DNA from: Acidovorax sp. sif1233
GTDB taxonomy: Bacteria > Pseudomonadota > Gammaproteobacteria > Burkholderiales > Burkholderiaceae_C
NCBI RefSeq assembly: GCF_019218755.1
Contig: NZ_JAHUWZ010000008.1
Span: 150,773-214,772, forward strand
DNA length: 64,000 nucleotides
Direction of reading: 5' to 3'
Under the pieces are notes generated by a model. It was not told the origin of the DNA. It was given only the letters and a program-made list of their open reading frames with translations, and did no database searches. Shown here piece after piece: positions 18,163-26,163 of the stretch. Within the stretch, counting starts at the first letter, position 1, and the number at the start of each line of letters is the position of its first letter. The position numbers and the translations under genes were made by a program.

Positions 18163-18957
18163 CTACAAGCTCGAGCCCCCATCGACGACCAACTGGACCC
18201 CGGTGATGTAGGACGAATCGTCCGAGGCAAGAAACAGCGCGGCCTTGGCGATGTCCCAGGGCGAACCCTGGCGCCCCATCGGGCATCGCGCATCACGGGC
18301 CCGGTGGCCGGCTGCAGCCTCTTCCGCGCCGCCGTACAGAGCGTCGGCATGGGGGGTGCGGATCATGCCGGGGATGATGCAGTTGCAACGCACCTGGTCC
18401 GCGGCATATTGCCGGGCAATGACACGGGTCATGTGGTTCAGGCCGGCTTTGGACGTGCTGTACGACAGAAACTGCATGGGGCTCCACTTCAGGCTTGCCG
18501 TGGACGAGACATTGATGATGGAGCCCGACTTGCGGGCGCGCATCCCCGGCACCACAGCACGTGACGTGGCCATCGCTCCGCGAAGGTTGATCTCCATGAC
18601 CCGGTCCCAGTCCTCATCCTTCACCTCCAGGAGGTCGCCCTGCATTTCAATGCCCACGTTGTTGTGCAACACGTCGATGCGCCCGTGCTGCGACAGAAGC
18701 TGGCGCACGACATCGTTCACTTGCGCCGTGTCGGTGACGTCCATCTGCACGGCCTGGGCGCGGCCGGATTCCCCGTGAATCATCTTTGCAGCGAGCCCGG
18801 CGGCGTCCAGCGAGCGGTCTGCACAAACCACGATCGCGCCTTCCCGCGCGAAGGTGAGCGCACACGCGGTCCCATTGCCCACCTGCCCTGCGTCCGTGAA
18901 GTCCTTGCGCAGGGTACCGGCACCCGTGACGAGCACCACCTTGTCTTTCAGTTTCAT
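18163..18957 (-). CDS. Short-chain dehydrogenase/reductase
   Basis: A 264-residue classical SDR. The cofactor loop begins VTGAG but carries an insertion before the final glycines (TLRKDFTDAGQVGNG), a variation known in some SDRs. NNVG, catalytic Ser in NVSSTAS and the YSTSK dyad are present, as is the C-terminal ITGVQLVVDGG. It should oxidise or reduce an alcohol/ketone with NAD(P). A LacI-type palindrome lies 13 bases upstream of the ATG, so it likely belongs to the regulon of the LacI gene at 19667. It is divergent from the SnoaL-like gene. Substrate unknown. Confidence 0.9.
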   Translation of the reverse strand: MKLKDKVVLVTGAGTLRKDFTDAGQVGNGTACALTFAREGAIVVCADRSLDAAGLAAKMIHGESGRAQAVQMDVTDTAQVNDVVRQLLSQHGRIDVLHNNVGIEMQGDLLEVKDEDWDRVMEINLRGAMATSRAVVPGMRARKSGSIINVSSTASLKWSPMQFLSYSTSKAGLNHMTRVIARQYAADQVRCNCIIPGMIRTPHADALYGGAEEAAAGHRARDARCPMGRQGSPWDIAKAALFLASDDSSYITGVQLVVDGGSSL

Positions 18958-18970
18958 AGCCCAGCCTTTG

Positions 18971-18984
18971 AGGAAACGTTTCCT
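18971..18984. promoter_or_regulatory. LacI-family operator, copy 1
   Basis: Perfect palindrome AGGAAACGTTTCCT centred on CpG, ending 13 bases before the SDR start codon. LacI/PurR-type regulators recognise such sites by a central CpG. Two near copies occur at 19162 and 20735, each just before another gene flanking the LacI gene. Confidence 0.75.
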
Positions 18985-19161
18985 CTCATGCTATGCCAAC
19001 CTCGTCACGGAGCGGATGGGGATAACCCCACGGTCTCGCGGTTCGTCGGGTGAATCTGCGCAACGGGCCTATTGCCGTGGGGGGAATTTCAGAGACCAAT
19101 AGCTGGCGACATGGCAGGGTAAACCCCGGTCAACCCTTTGGCAGAATCTGCGCAAAATAGC

Positions 19162-19173
19162 GCAAACGTTTCC
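19162..19173. promoter_or_regulatory. LacI-family operator, copy 2
   Basis: GCAAACGTTTCC, sharing the AAACGTTT core with copies 1 and 3, ends 19 bases before the ATG of the SnoaL-like gene and just ahead of its ribosome binding site (AGGAAAAGGA). Confidence 0.7.
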
Positions 19174-19192
19174 ACAACGAGGAAAAGGACCC

Positions 19193-19636
19193 ATGACCAA
19201 CGAAGAGTTGCGCCAGGCGCGCATCCAGACCGTGCGAGACCACATGGCGCTGGAGTGCACCCAGGACTGGGACGGTGTCATCGACACCTTCGAGCACCCG
19301 CGGTATGAGATGTATGGCAATGGCGCTGTCTACGACGGCGAAGAGCAGGTTCGCGCCTACTTCCACGCTTCGCGCCAGGCCTTCCCGGACCAAGCCAACG
19401 AAGTCATCGCCATCGCCGCCGACGATGCACAGAACACCGTGCTGGTGGAGTTCTTCCTTTTCGGAACTCACCTGGGCGAGTTCCGCGTGCGCGACAGGAC
19501 GTTTGCGCCGACCGGCAAGAGCTTCAAGGTGCGCATGGCGGCCACGTTCCTGTTCAAGCCGGGCTCGGCGAAAATCATCTGCGAGCGCCCCTACACCTCG
19601 CCGGACCTCAAGCTTCAGCAACTCGGGCTCCTGTAG
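19193..19636 (+). CDS. SnoaL/NTF2-like fold protein
   Basis: A 147-residue protein with the cone-shaped NTF2-like pattern: N-terminal helices (residues 3-30), a central HPRYEMYGNGAVYDGEEQVRAYF-type region and C-terminal strands with FLFGTHLGEF and VRMAATFLF. Members include polyketide cyclases, isomerases and small dehydratases, or binding proteins without catalysis. It is divergent from the SDR and preceded by an operator at 19162. The pairing with the SDR suggests a shared small ketone or lactone substrate, but no reaction can be assigned. Confidence 0.8.
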   Translation: MTNEELRQARIQTVRDHMALECTQDWDGVIDTFEHPRYEMYGNGAVYDGEEQVRAYFHASRQAFPDQANEVIAIAADDAQNTVLVEFFLFGTHLGEFRVRDRTFAPTGKSFKVRMAATFLFKPGSAKIICERPYTSPDLKLQQLGLL

Positions 19637-19666
19637 GTGCAACACCCACCCCTTCAGGCCGGCGCG

Positions 19667-20671
19667 CTAGATGGTCGCGCACGACTCCCGCTCGATGAGC
19701 CGCATCTCCACAACGGCCGAACGGGGGCCTGTGGATTCGTCTCGCATCTGGGAGAGCAGCAGCGAGGAGATGTCGCCCGACAACGCCTTGATGTCCCAGG
19801 CCAGCGAGGTGATGGACGGGCTGTGCAGTTCCGAGAAGTCCGAGTCGCCGATGGATATCACGCTCACGTCTTTCGGGATGGCCCGCCGAGCGCTGCGTAT
19901 CGCGGCCAGGACGCCCGCCAGAATCTTCGTGCCCAGGCACAGGAAGGCCGTGGGCCGCTCTCCCGGCATGTTCAGGAGCATCTGGGCCCGCTCGGGAGGA
20001 AAGTTCATCGACGAATCCGCCAGGCAAATCAGGCTGGGGTCGAAGCCTATGGACGCTTCCACGAGGCAGTCCTGATAGGCCCGGATCCGGTCCTTGATGG
20101 GCTGGATCTGGCTGCCCGGTGTCAGAAGGGCGATGCGCCGGTGGCCCCTGGCAATCAGATAGCGCATCGCGGAGCACGTGCCCTGGTAGTGGTCGACCTT
20201 CACCGAACTCAGTGCGTTTCCTCCATCGCGGTCGAACAGAATTGTTGGCGTGCCTTTGATTTCAGACACCAGGTGCGCGATGGAGTCGGTTTGGCACGGG
20301 CCAAGAATGATGCCGTCGACCTCTCGGCTCTTGAACAGGCGCACGAGGTTGACTTCGGTCGAGATGTCGTTGTTGGAACTGGCGACAAAGCAGGCGTAGC
20401 CACTTTCGGACAGGCTGCGCTCGAGTGTCTTGACCAGGCGGCCGTAGAACGGATTGGAGATGTCGCTCACGATAACGCCCACCGCATGGCTCTGCTTGGA
20501 ACGCATGGCCCGCGCAATCGCATTGGGCTGGTAACCCAGGCGCGCCGCAACCTCCTGAACCTTTTTCACAGTGTCTTCACTGACACGGCCCGCCCGGTTC
20601 ATGGCCCGAGATGCGGTGCTAATCGAAACGCCCGCCACGCGAGCCACATCGTGAATGCTAACTGCTGCCAT
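19667..20671 (-). CDS. LacI-family transcriptional regulator
   Basis: A 334-residue repressor. Residues 5-26 form the helix-turn-helix (IHDVARVAGVSISTASRAMN), followed by the hinge helix region GYQPNAIARAMRSKQ and a type I periplasmic-binding fold effector domain with VGVIVSDISNPFYG, DGIILGP and RGHRRIALLTPG. Length is standard. Palindromes with the AAACGTTT core at 18971, 19162 and 20735 are its probable operators and would place SDR, SnoaL-like and cupin-Bug-MBL-Bug genes under one signal. It is convergent with the SnoaL-like gene. The effector is unknown; neighbours suggest an organic acid rather than a sugar. Confidence 0.93.
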   Translation of the reverse strand: MAAVSIHDVARVAGVSISTASRAMNRAGRVSEDTVKKVQEVAARLGYQPNAIARAMRSKQSHAVGVIVSDISNPFYGRLVKTLERSLSESGYACFVASSNNDISTEVNLVRLFKSREVDGIILGPCQTDSIAHLVSEIKGTPTILFDRDGGNALSSVKVDHYQGTCSAMRYLIARGHRRIALLTPGSQIQPIKDRIRAYQDCLVEASIGFDPSLICLADSSMNFPPERAQMLLNMPGERPTAFLCLGTKILAGVLAAIRSARRAIPKDVSVISIGDSDFSELHSPSITSLAWDIKALSGDISSLLLSQMRDESTGPRSAVVEMRLIERESCATI

Positions 20672-20734
20672 CGAATCCGCCGTCCGTTCAAATCATTCAA
20701 TCGCCGCAATTTTACGCCTATTTTTAGTTTTTGC

Positions 20735-20746
20735 GGAAACGTTTCT
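20735..20746. promoter_or_regulatory. LacI-family operator, copy 3
   Basis: GGAAACGTTTCT lies 26 bases before the cupin start and 63 bases upstream of the divergent LacI gene. It can control the cupin operon and possibly lacI itself. Core identical to copies 1 and 2. Confidence 0.72.
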
Positions 20747-20772
20747 TCATATTAACGCGGACAGGATACCCC

Positions 20773-21276
20773 ATGGCAACCCCCACCTCGCTGACCCCAC
20801 AAGATGAGCTGCTCACGGTCAATATCAGGAACATGGACTATTTCCCGGGCGGAGCACCGGGCTCGGAAATCATTCCGCTCTTTCTCGACCGGGAAAATGG
20901 AATATGGGTGCTTTATGGGAAATTCGCCCCTGGCACCAGGCTTCCAAAGCACTTCCACACGGGTACGGTGCACTTTTTCACCACCAAGGGGCAATGGAAC
21001 TACGTCGAGTACCCCCAAAACCCGCAGACCGCCGGGAGCTACCTCTATGAGCCGGCGGGCTCCATCCACACTTTTTGCGTGCCTGACGACGCACCGGAGC
21101 CGGCGGAAGGATTCATGGTCGTTCACGGAGCCAATGTGAATTTCGATGGCGAGGCCTTCATGAATGTCCGCGATGCAGGGGCCATCGAAGACGGGATATT
21201 GAATTATGCAAGGACACAAGGGCATTCCATACCCGCATATATCTCACCCAGGGCTGCCGGATACAAAAACAGATAA
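20773..21276 (+). CDS. Cupin-fold protein, 2,4'-dihydroxyacetophenone dioxygenase-like
   Basis: A 167-residue single-domain cupin. Motif 1 is visible as GTRLPKHFHTGTVHFFTTKG with metal-binding His residues, and motif 2 as SYLYEPAGSIHTF. Size and these motifs resemble the 2,4'-dihydroxyacetophenone dioxygenase family, iron enzymes that split an alpha-hydroxyketone. The ATG at 20773 follows AGGA at 20763. It heads the cupin-Bug-MBL-Bug operon under the operator at 20735. A ring- or C-C-cleaving dioxygenase fits the context, but the true substrate is not evident. Confidence 0.72.
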   Translation: MATPTSLTPQDELLTVNIRNMDYFPGGAPGSEIIPLFLDRENGIWVLYGKFAPGTRLPKHFHTGTVHFFTTKGQWNYVEYPQNPQTAGSYLYEPAGSIHTFCVPDDAPEPAEGFMVVHGANVNFDGEAFMNVRDAGAIEDGILNYARTQGHSIPAYISPRAAGYKNR

Positions 21277-21313
21277 TCCCGGCCTGATTTTCAACCGCAA
21301 AAGGAGACATGAT

Positions 21314-22300
21314 ATGAAGTCGCGCAGAAACGTTCTGAAAACCACTGCGGCGGTCGCCGCCTCGGTGTTTGCTCCTGCCCTGTCATGGGCACAAGCCAAA
21401 TGGACGGCGAAAAAGCCGATTCAATTGATTGTTCCTGGCCAGGCGGGAGGCAACTCCGACATCTTTGCCCGACTGATCTCCAACGCCATCGGCAATGCCC
21501 TGGGCCAACCCATCGTGGTGGACAACAAGCCTGGCGCCTCGGGAACCTTGGCATCGGGCATTCTGAGCAAGTCGCCAGGAGACGGCCACTACCTGCTGGC
21601 CGCCAGCAGCGACACCCATACCATCTACCCGCACTTCTTCAACAATCCGAACTTCCGCCCCGAAGGCCACGTCCCCGTGGCCGTGCTGTGCTTCGTGCCG
21701 TTCGCGCTGGCCGTGCGCAAGGACCTGGACGTGAAGGACGTTGGCGAATTCATCGCGCTCGCCAAGCGCCAGCAGGTGAGCTTCTCGACCTGGGGCGTGG
21801 GCACCACCGGCCAGGCCGCCATGATGCTCTTCGGCCGCGCCGCCGGCACCAGGGAGATGCTGCACGTGCCGTTTACCGGCAGCGCTCCGGCTATTCAGGC
21901 GCTGATGGCTGGCCAGGTGGATGCCATGATGGGCGCCATTCCGCTGATTTCATCGGCACGCGCACACCTGAAGCCGCTGGCGGTCATGTCCAGGAACCGA
22001 TCGCCGGCCATGCGCGATGTCCCCACGATGGACGAGGCAGGACTGGTCATCAACGAGACCAAGGAGTTCTGGGTGGGCATCATGGCGCCGCCCGGAACCC
22101 CCGCCGATGCCGTGCACACCATCGCCGACGAGGTGCGCAAGGCGATGGCCCTTGCGGCCGTGAAGAGCCGCATCGAAGAGCTCGGTGCCATCGCCGAATT
22201 CGTCGGGCCAGAGGACTTCAAGAAGGTCATCTCCCACGAGTTCGCCCAGTGGGCCCGGATTGCCCGTGAAGCGGGTGTGACGCGCCAGAACATTGGCTAG
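21314..22300 (+). CDS. Bug/TctC-family periplasmic solute-binding protein
   Basis: A 328-residue receptor of the tripartite tricarboxylate transporter family. The N-terminal signal has a twin-arginine-like SRRNVLK and cleaves near SWAQA. Typical Bug motifs follow: IQLIVPGQAGGNSDIFAR, VVDNKPGASGT, DGHYLLAAS and HVPFTGSAPAIQALMAGQVD. These proteins bind carboxylates, amides or aromatic acids through two water-mediated carboxylate loops. AAGGAG precedes the ATG. No TctA/TctB partner is nearby, so it may feed a distant permease or act as a sensor. Confidence 0.92.
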   Translation: MKSRRNVLKTTAAVAASVFAPALSWAQAKWTAKKPIQLIVPGQAGGNSDIFARLISNAIGNALGQPIVVDNKPGASGTLASGILSKSPGDGHYLLAASSDTHTIYPHFFNNPNFRPEGHVPVAVLCFVPFALAVRKDLDVKDVGEFIALAKRQQVSFSTWGVGTTGQAAMMLFGRAAGTREMLHVPFTGSAPAIQALMAGQVDAMMGAIPLISSARAHLKPLAVMSRNRSPAMRDVPTMDEAGLVINETKEFWVGIMAPPGTPADAVHTIADEVRKAMALAAVKSRIEELGAIAEFVGPEDFKKVISHEFAQWARIAREAGVTRQNIG

Positions 22301-22334
22301 GTGCCCGCATGTCGTCATCCGTGCTTTTCCTGCG

Positions 22335-23231
22335 ATGAAACAGCTCCACCTGGGCAACACCACGGTCGACAAGGTCGTGGAAATCGACAATTTCTGGGTA
22401 GACCCCACTTGGCTCTATCCCAACATTGAACCGTCAGCGGTCTTGAAACACCAGGAGGCCTTGGGCCCGACGTTGATTCACCCAGAGACGAAGAAACTCA
22501 ACCTGAGCTTTCACAGCTATCTGGTGCGCACGGGGACGGCCAATATCCTGGTGGACACCTGCAACGGAAATCACAAGGACCGGCCCCGCGCGAAGTGGCA
22601 GCACATGTTCAAGTCGCAGGAGTACTTGCGCAATCTGGCACGCCTGGGCCTGGGCCCCGAGGACATCGACATGGTTCTGTGCACCCACCTCCACACCGAC
22701 CATGTGGGGTGGAACACCGTGCTCAGTGATGGCCGATGGATGCCGACTTTTCCCCGCGCAAAGTACATCTTTGCACGGGAAGAGTTCGAACATTTCCTTC
22801 GGCAGCACCAAAGCGGGCCGGAATTTCCGGTGGGCCAGGGCTCCTTCCTGGACAGCGTGCTGCCGGTCGTGGAGGCCGGGCAGGCCCTCTTGGTCGACTC
22901 CAACCACAGGGTGGATGGAGACCTGGCCAAAGGCGTCTGGCTCGAGGATGCCAAAGGGCATACGCCAGGCCACGTCACGGTCCATGTGAAGGACAACGGA
23001 CAGCACGGGGTCATGACGGGCGACATCTTCCATCACCCCATCATCTTCCTGGAGCCCGGGCTCATCAACACCGGCGACTGGAACCCCACGCTGGCGCGGG
23101 AGACGCGGCAACGGCTTTGTGAGCGATTTGCCGACACATCGTCCGTCCTGCTGACGATGCACTTCCCCGCGCCGACCGCCGGCCGCATCCATTCATGCAG
23201 TCACGGCTTCAAGTTCAAGTACCTCAGCTGA
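22335..23231 (+). CDS. Metallo-beta-lactamase-fold hydrolase
   Basis: A 298-residue MBL-fold enzyme. The zinc motif THLHTDHVGW is intact, with later ligands His in GHTPGHVTVH, Asp in VMTGDIFHH and a His in LLTMHFPAP. The overall layout resembles the lactonase/organophosphate hydrolase branch, so hydrolysis of a lactone or ester is plausible. The ATG at 22335 is used; the frame is open up to a TTG at 22293 overlapping the Bug stop, but that gives no family match. No good ribosome binding site is visible, which suggests coupling to the Bug gene 34 bases upstream. Confidence 0.87.
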   Translation: MKQLHLGNTTVDKVVEIDNFWVDPTWLYPNIEPSAVLKHQEALGPTLIHPETKKLNLSFHSYLVRTGTANILVDTCNGNHKDRPRAKWQHMFKSQEYLRNLARLGLGPEDIDMVLCTHLHTDHVGWNTVLSDGRWMPTFPRAKYIFAREEFEHFLRQHQSGPEFPVGQGSFLDSVLPVVEAGQALLVDSNHRVDGDLAKGVWLEDAKGHTPGHVTVHVKDNGQHGVMTGDIFHHPIIFLEPGLINTGDWNPTLARETRQRLCERFADTSSVLLTMHFPAPTAGRIHSCSHGFKFKYLS

Positions 23232-23264
23232 CGGGCCAGTGCAACCCCAAAAAGGAGACAACCG

Positions 23265-24239
23265 ATGACGAAGACATTCAAGCTATCTCGCGTTCTTGCC
23301 GGCCTCGTGATGCTGGCGAGCGTGGCGGCCCTTGCGCAAGGCAAGGACTATCCCCACCGTCCCATCAAGCTCTTGCTTCCCTTGTCCGCGGGCAGCGGCG
23401 GCGACGCCCTGGGCCGCCTGGTCGCCGAAGCGATGGGCAAGCGCTTGAACGGATCGTTCTTCGTTGAAAACAGGGTGGGGGCCGGCGGCACCATCGGGGC
23501 CGCCCAGGCGGCCAAGTCGCCGAGCGACGGATACACCATCACGATGGGAGGCATGACGTCCCACATCATTGCGCCGGCCGTCTATGCGAAGCTGCCCTAC
23601 GACCCCGTGAAGGACTTCACTCAAATTGGCCGCATCGGTACCGCAGGGGTCGTGGTGGTTTCCACGATGGCATTTCCCGCCAAGGACCTCAAGGGGCTGG
23701 TCGCGCACTCCAAGACCCTCGACAAACCGCTTCAGTACGCGACCTGGGGTCATGGTTCCACCGGTCACCTGTGTGGCGAAGTCATGGTTCAGAAAGCGGG
23801 AGCGAAATTCGACCACATCCCCTTCAAGTCTTCGTCCGACCTGGTCACAGGCCTTCTGGGCAACCACATCAACGTGGCGGTGCTCGACATGGGCACCGCG
23901 TCGCCCCTCGTGAAAGCAGGCAAGATCCGGGCGCTGGGCATCTGCGGAACACGCTCGCCCAGCATGCCGGACGTGGGGACCTACCCGGACCAAGGCATTG
24001 ATTTCAAGAGCGAGCTCAGCTGGGTGCTGTTGGCCCCCGGGGGGTTGCCGGCGGAGTTGACGCTCAAGCTCACGGAGGCGCTGAAAGAATCGTTGGCGGA
24101 CAAAGGCGTTGCGGACCGGATGCTGGAACTCGGAATACAGCCGGCCTACCTGCCGCCAGCGCAACTGCGCCAGCTGATGGCCGAAGACGTGGCAACCTGG
24201 AAGCAGGTGGCGGAAGCCGCGAACGTGCTGCCAAACTGA
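23265..24239 (+). CDS. Bug/TctC-family periplasmic solute-binding protein
   Basis: A 324-residue second receptor in the LacI-controlled operon. Signal peptide residues 1-25, ending LAQG. Family motifs: IKLLLPLSAGSGGDALGR, FVENRVGAGGTIGA, SDGYTITMG and FDHIPFKSSSDLVTGLLGNH. It differs clearly from the Bug at 21314, so the operon may serve two related ligands. A strong AAAGGAGA ribosome binding site precedes the ATG. It is convergent with the DUF4148 gene. Confidence 0.92.
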   Translation: MTKTFKLSRVLAGLVMLASVAALAQGKDYPHRPIKLLLPLSAGSGGDALGRLVAEAMGKRLNGSFFVENRVGAGGTIGAAQAAKSPSDGYTITMGGMTSHIIAPAVYAKLPYDPVKDFTQIGRIGTAGVVVVSTMAFPAKDLKGLVAHSKTLDKPLQYATWGHGSTGHLCGEVMVQKAGAKFDHIPFKSSSDLVTGLLGNHINVAVLDMGTASPLVKAGKIRALGICGTRSPSMPDVGTYPDQGIDFKSELSWVLLAPGGLPAELTLKLTEALKESLADKGVADRMLELGIQPAYLPPAQLRQLMAEDVATWKQVAEAANVLPN

Positions 24240-24383
24240 GCGCCACGCCCACATTCCTGCCAAGGCGGCGGATGCGGGCCGATTCTGCGAGTTGGCTCAC
24301 TCGCGGGAAGCTGGGGACCACGGCGCAGGAGCGGTCACCGCACTCGCGGCCTATCGCCGCTGGCAAGGATGCGCTGCACCAAC

Positions 24384-24407
24384 AAAAAGGGCTCCCAAAG
24401 GGAACCC
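24384..24407 (-). terminator. Rho-independent terminator after the DUF4148 gene
   Basis: On the minus strand GGGTTCCC, loop TTT and GGGAGCCC (one mismatch) precede TTTTTGTT. It lies about 100 bases past the DUF4148 stop. Confidence 0.6.
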
Positions 24408-24510
24408 AGTTTGCTTGTCATCAGTGCGGGTCTGTTCAAAACACTCCCCATGGCAGCGGCACCCGCGAAGTGCCGCCACCATGGGAAGGCCCGCAACTGC
24501 GTCAATTCAA

Positions 24511-24804
24511 TTACATGGCGCTGAATTCGCCCGAAGGGATCTGGCCGGTGCGCACGGCTTCGGCAGCCTGGGCACGCACGGCGGCGCGGTCGGCAGTGGA
24601 CTTGTAGGTCACCACACGCGAACCGGCGGGCTCGATGGAGCGGGTCTGTGCCACGGTGGCGGCTTCGGCGGCCACTTCGGCGCGCGTGCGGTTCGTCTCG
24701 AACTTGGTGGCGAACTGCGAAGCATCGGCTTCATCGGCCTGGGCACCGAAAGAAGCGAAAGCAGCCACAGCGGCGATGGAGAGGAAACGTGCGGTCGTGT
24801 TCAT
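24511..24804 (-). CDS. Small secreted DUF4148 protein
   Basis: A 97-residue protein with a signal peptide (residues 1-23, cleaving after FGAQA) and an Ala-, Glu- and Arg-rich mature part containing RAEVAAEAATVA and RTGQIPSGEFSAM. These are DUF4148 traits: short exported proteins common and often multicopy in Burkholderiales, of unknown function. It is monocistronic, with a terminator at 24384. Confidence 0.85.
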   Translation of the reverse strand: MNTTARFLSIAAVAAFASFGAQADEADASQFATKFETNRTRAEVAAEAATVAQTRSIEPAGSRVVTYKSTADRAAVRAQAAEAVRTGQIPSGEFSAM

Positions 24805-25064
24805 GATGAAAATCCTTGAAGTTAAAAAAGCGTCTCAAAAAAGCCGGGACAAAAACCATTTCTGAACCGGGTTCGGTGAGTCGCCTTGCGGGTTCGGCTC
24901 ATCGATGGGTTGAACTGTACGCCTGGGGTATCCAAAGAAAAACCACCTGGTCGCGAACTAACTGTTCCAGTATTGAGAACAATCGAAAAGGAGCGCAGCT
25001 CCCCAGACCATTCTCAACAGCAAGCCGAACATCAACGCCTCGCCCTCCCATGTCCAGGCCCGCC

Positions 25065-26060
25065 TCAGTCGAGGGACACACTGGCGCTCTTGACGATGGC
25101 CTGCCAGCTTTTCAGGTCGTTGGCCAACAAGGTGGCCAGTTCTGCCGGCGTGGAGGCGACGGGCTCCGCACCTTGTTCTTTCAAACTCCGCACGACGGCG
25201 GGGTCTACCAGCACTTCGTGAAGCGCCTGGTTCAGGCGGCCAAGGATCGGGGCAGGCAGCCCCTTGGGCGCAAAGACGCCGAACCAGGAGTCCACGACCA
25301 TGTCTTTCAGGCCGCCCTCCCTGGCGGTGGGCAACTGAGAAAAGACAGGGGATCGCTGAGCGCCGGTGACGGCGATCGCTCGCAACTGGCCCGATTTGAT
25401 GAAAGGCAGCGCGGTGGGTATGGTCGAAAACATGACCTGTGTCTGGCCCGCCATCAGATCCGTGAGCGCGGGAGCGGCGCCTTTGTAAGGCACATGGGTC
25501 ATGGAAATGCCGGCCTGCTGCGACAGCATTTCCCCCGCGAGGTGAAAGATGCTGCCGGGCCCGGCCGAACCATAGTTCACCTTGCCCGGATGGGCCTTCG
25601 CATAGGCCACCAGTTCAGGCAAGGTCTTGATCGGAAGTGTCGGGTTGACGACCACCACGTTGTTGACACGCGCCACGAGCGACACCGGATCGAAGCTGTT
25701 CACGGGATTCCAGGACAGCTTTTTATACAGCGATGGATTGATCGCATTCGTTCCGTTGTAGCCCATCAGCAAGGTGTAGCCATCGGCCTTGGCGTTGGCG
25801 ACTGCCGCCGCGCCGATGTTGCCGCCAGCACCGCCACGGTTGTCGACGATCACGGGTTGGCCCAGCTTCTTGCCCAAACCATCCGCCACGATGCGGCCGA
25901 GGATGTCGGTGGTCCCACCCGCCACGAAGGGCACCACGAGGGTGATGGGCTTGGTGGGGTAGTCCTGCGCACAGGCAAGTTGCGTGGCGAGCGGCAGTGC
26001 AACTGCCAGAGCGGCCTTGGCAGTCGCGGCGAGAACGGATCGGCGAGATGTAGCGGGCAT
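25065..26060 (-). CDS. Bug/TctC-family periplasmic solute-binding protein
   Basis: A 331-residue receptor, last gene of the first CoA-transferase operon. The signal has a twin-arginine-like SRRSVLA and ends near LACAQD. Family motifs: ITLVVPFVAGGTTDILGR, VIVDNRGGAGGNIGA, DGYTLLMGYNG and HVPYKGAAPALTDLMAGQ. Its upstream region carries three copies of a 10-base repeat ahead of the GGAGACAACC ribosome binding site. Expected to bind the acid activated by the CoA-transferase at 27045. Confidence 0.93.
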   Translation of the reverse strand: MPATSRRSVLAATAKAALAVALPLATQLACAQDYPTKPITLVVPFVAGGTTDILGRIVADGLGKKLGQPVIVDNRGGAGGNIGAAAVANAKADGYTLLMGYNGTNAINPSLYKKLSWNPVNSFDPVSLVARVNNVVVVNPTLPIKTLPELVAYAKAHPGKVNYGSAGPGSIFHLAGEMLSQQAGISMTHVPYKGAAPALTDLMAGQTQVMFSTIPTALPFIKSGQLRAIAVTGAQRSPVFSQLPTAREGGLKDMVVDSWFGVFAPKGLPAPILGRLNQALHEVLVDPAVVRSLKEQGAEPVASTPAELATLLANDLKSWQAIVKSASVSLD

Positions 26061-26070
26061 GGTTGTCTCC

Positions 26071-26100
26071 TATGGATGTGTATGGATGTGTATGGATGTG
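26071..26100. repeat. Three perfect copies of a 10-base tandem repeat
   Basis: TATGGATGTG is repeated three times without error, directly upstream of the Bug ribosome binding site (minus strand reads CACATCCATA). Copy number of such a tract could vary by slippage and change spacing in the MaoC-Bug intergenic leader. Confidence 0.9.
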
Positions 26101-26163
26101 GCGAGTCCTCGGGCCGCCAGGGGCGGCCCGTGCTCGGGTTTTCGCGAAAGTGGGAAAGGTCGC

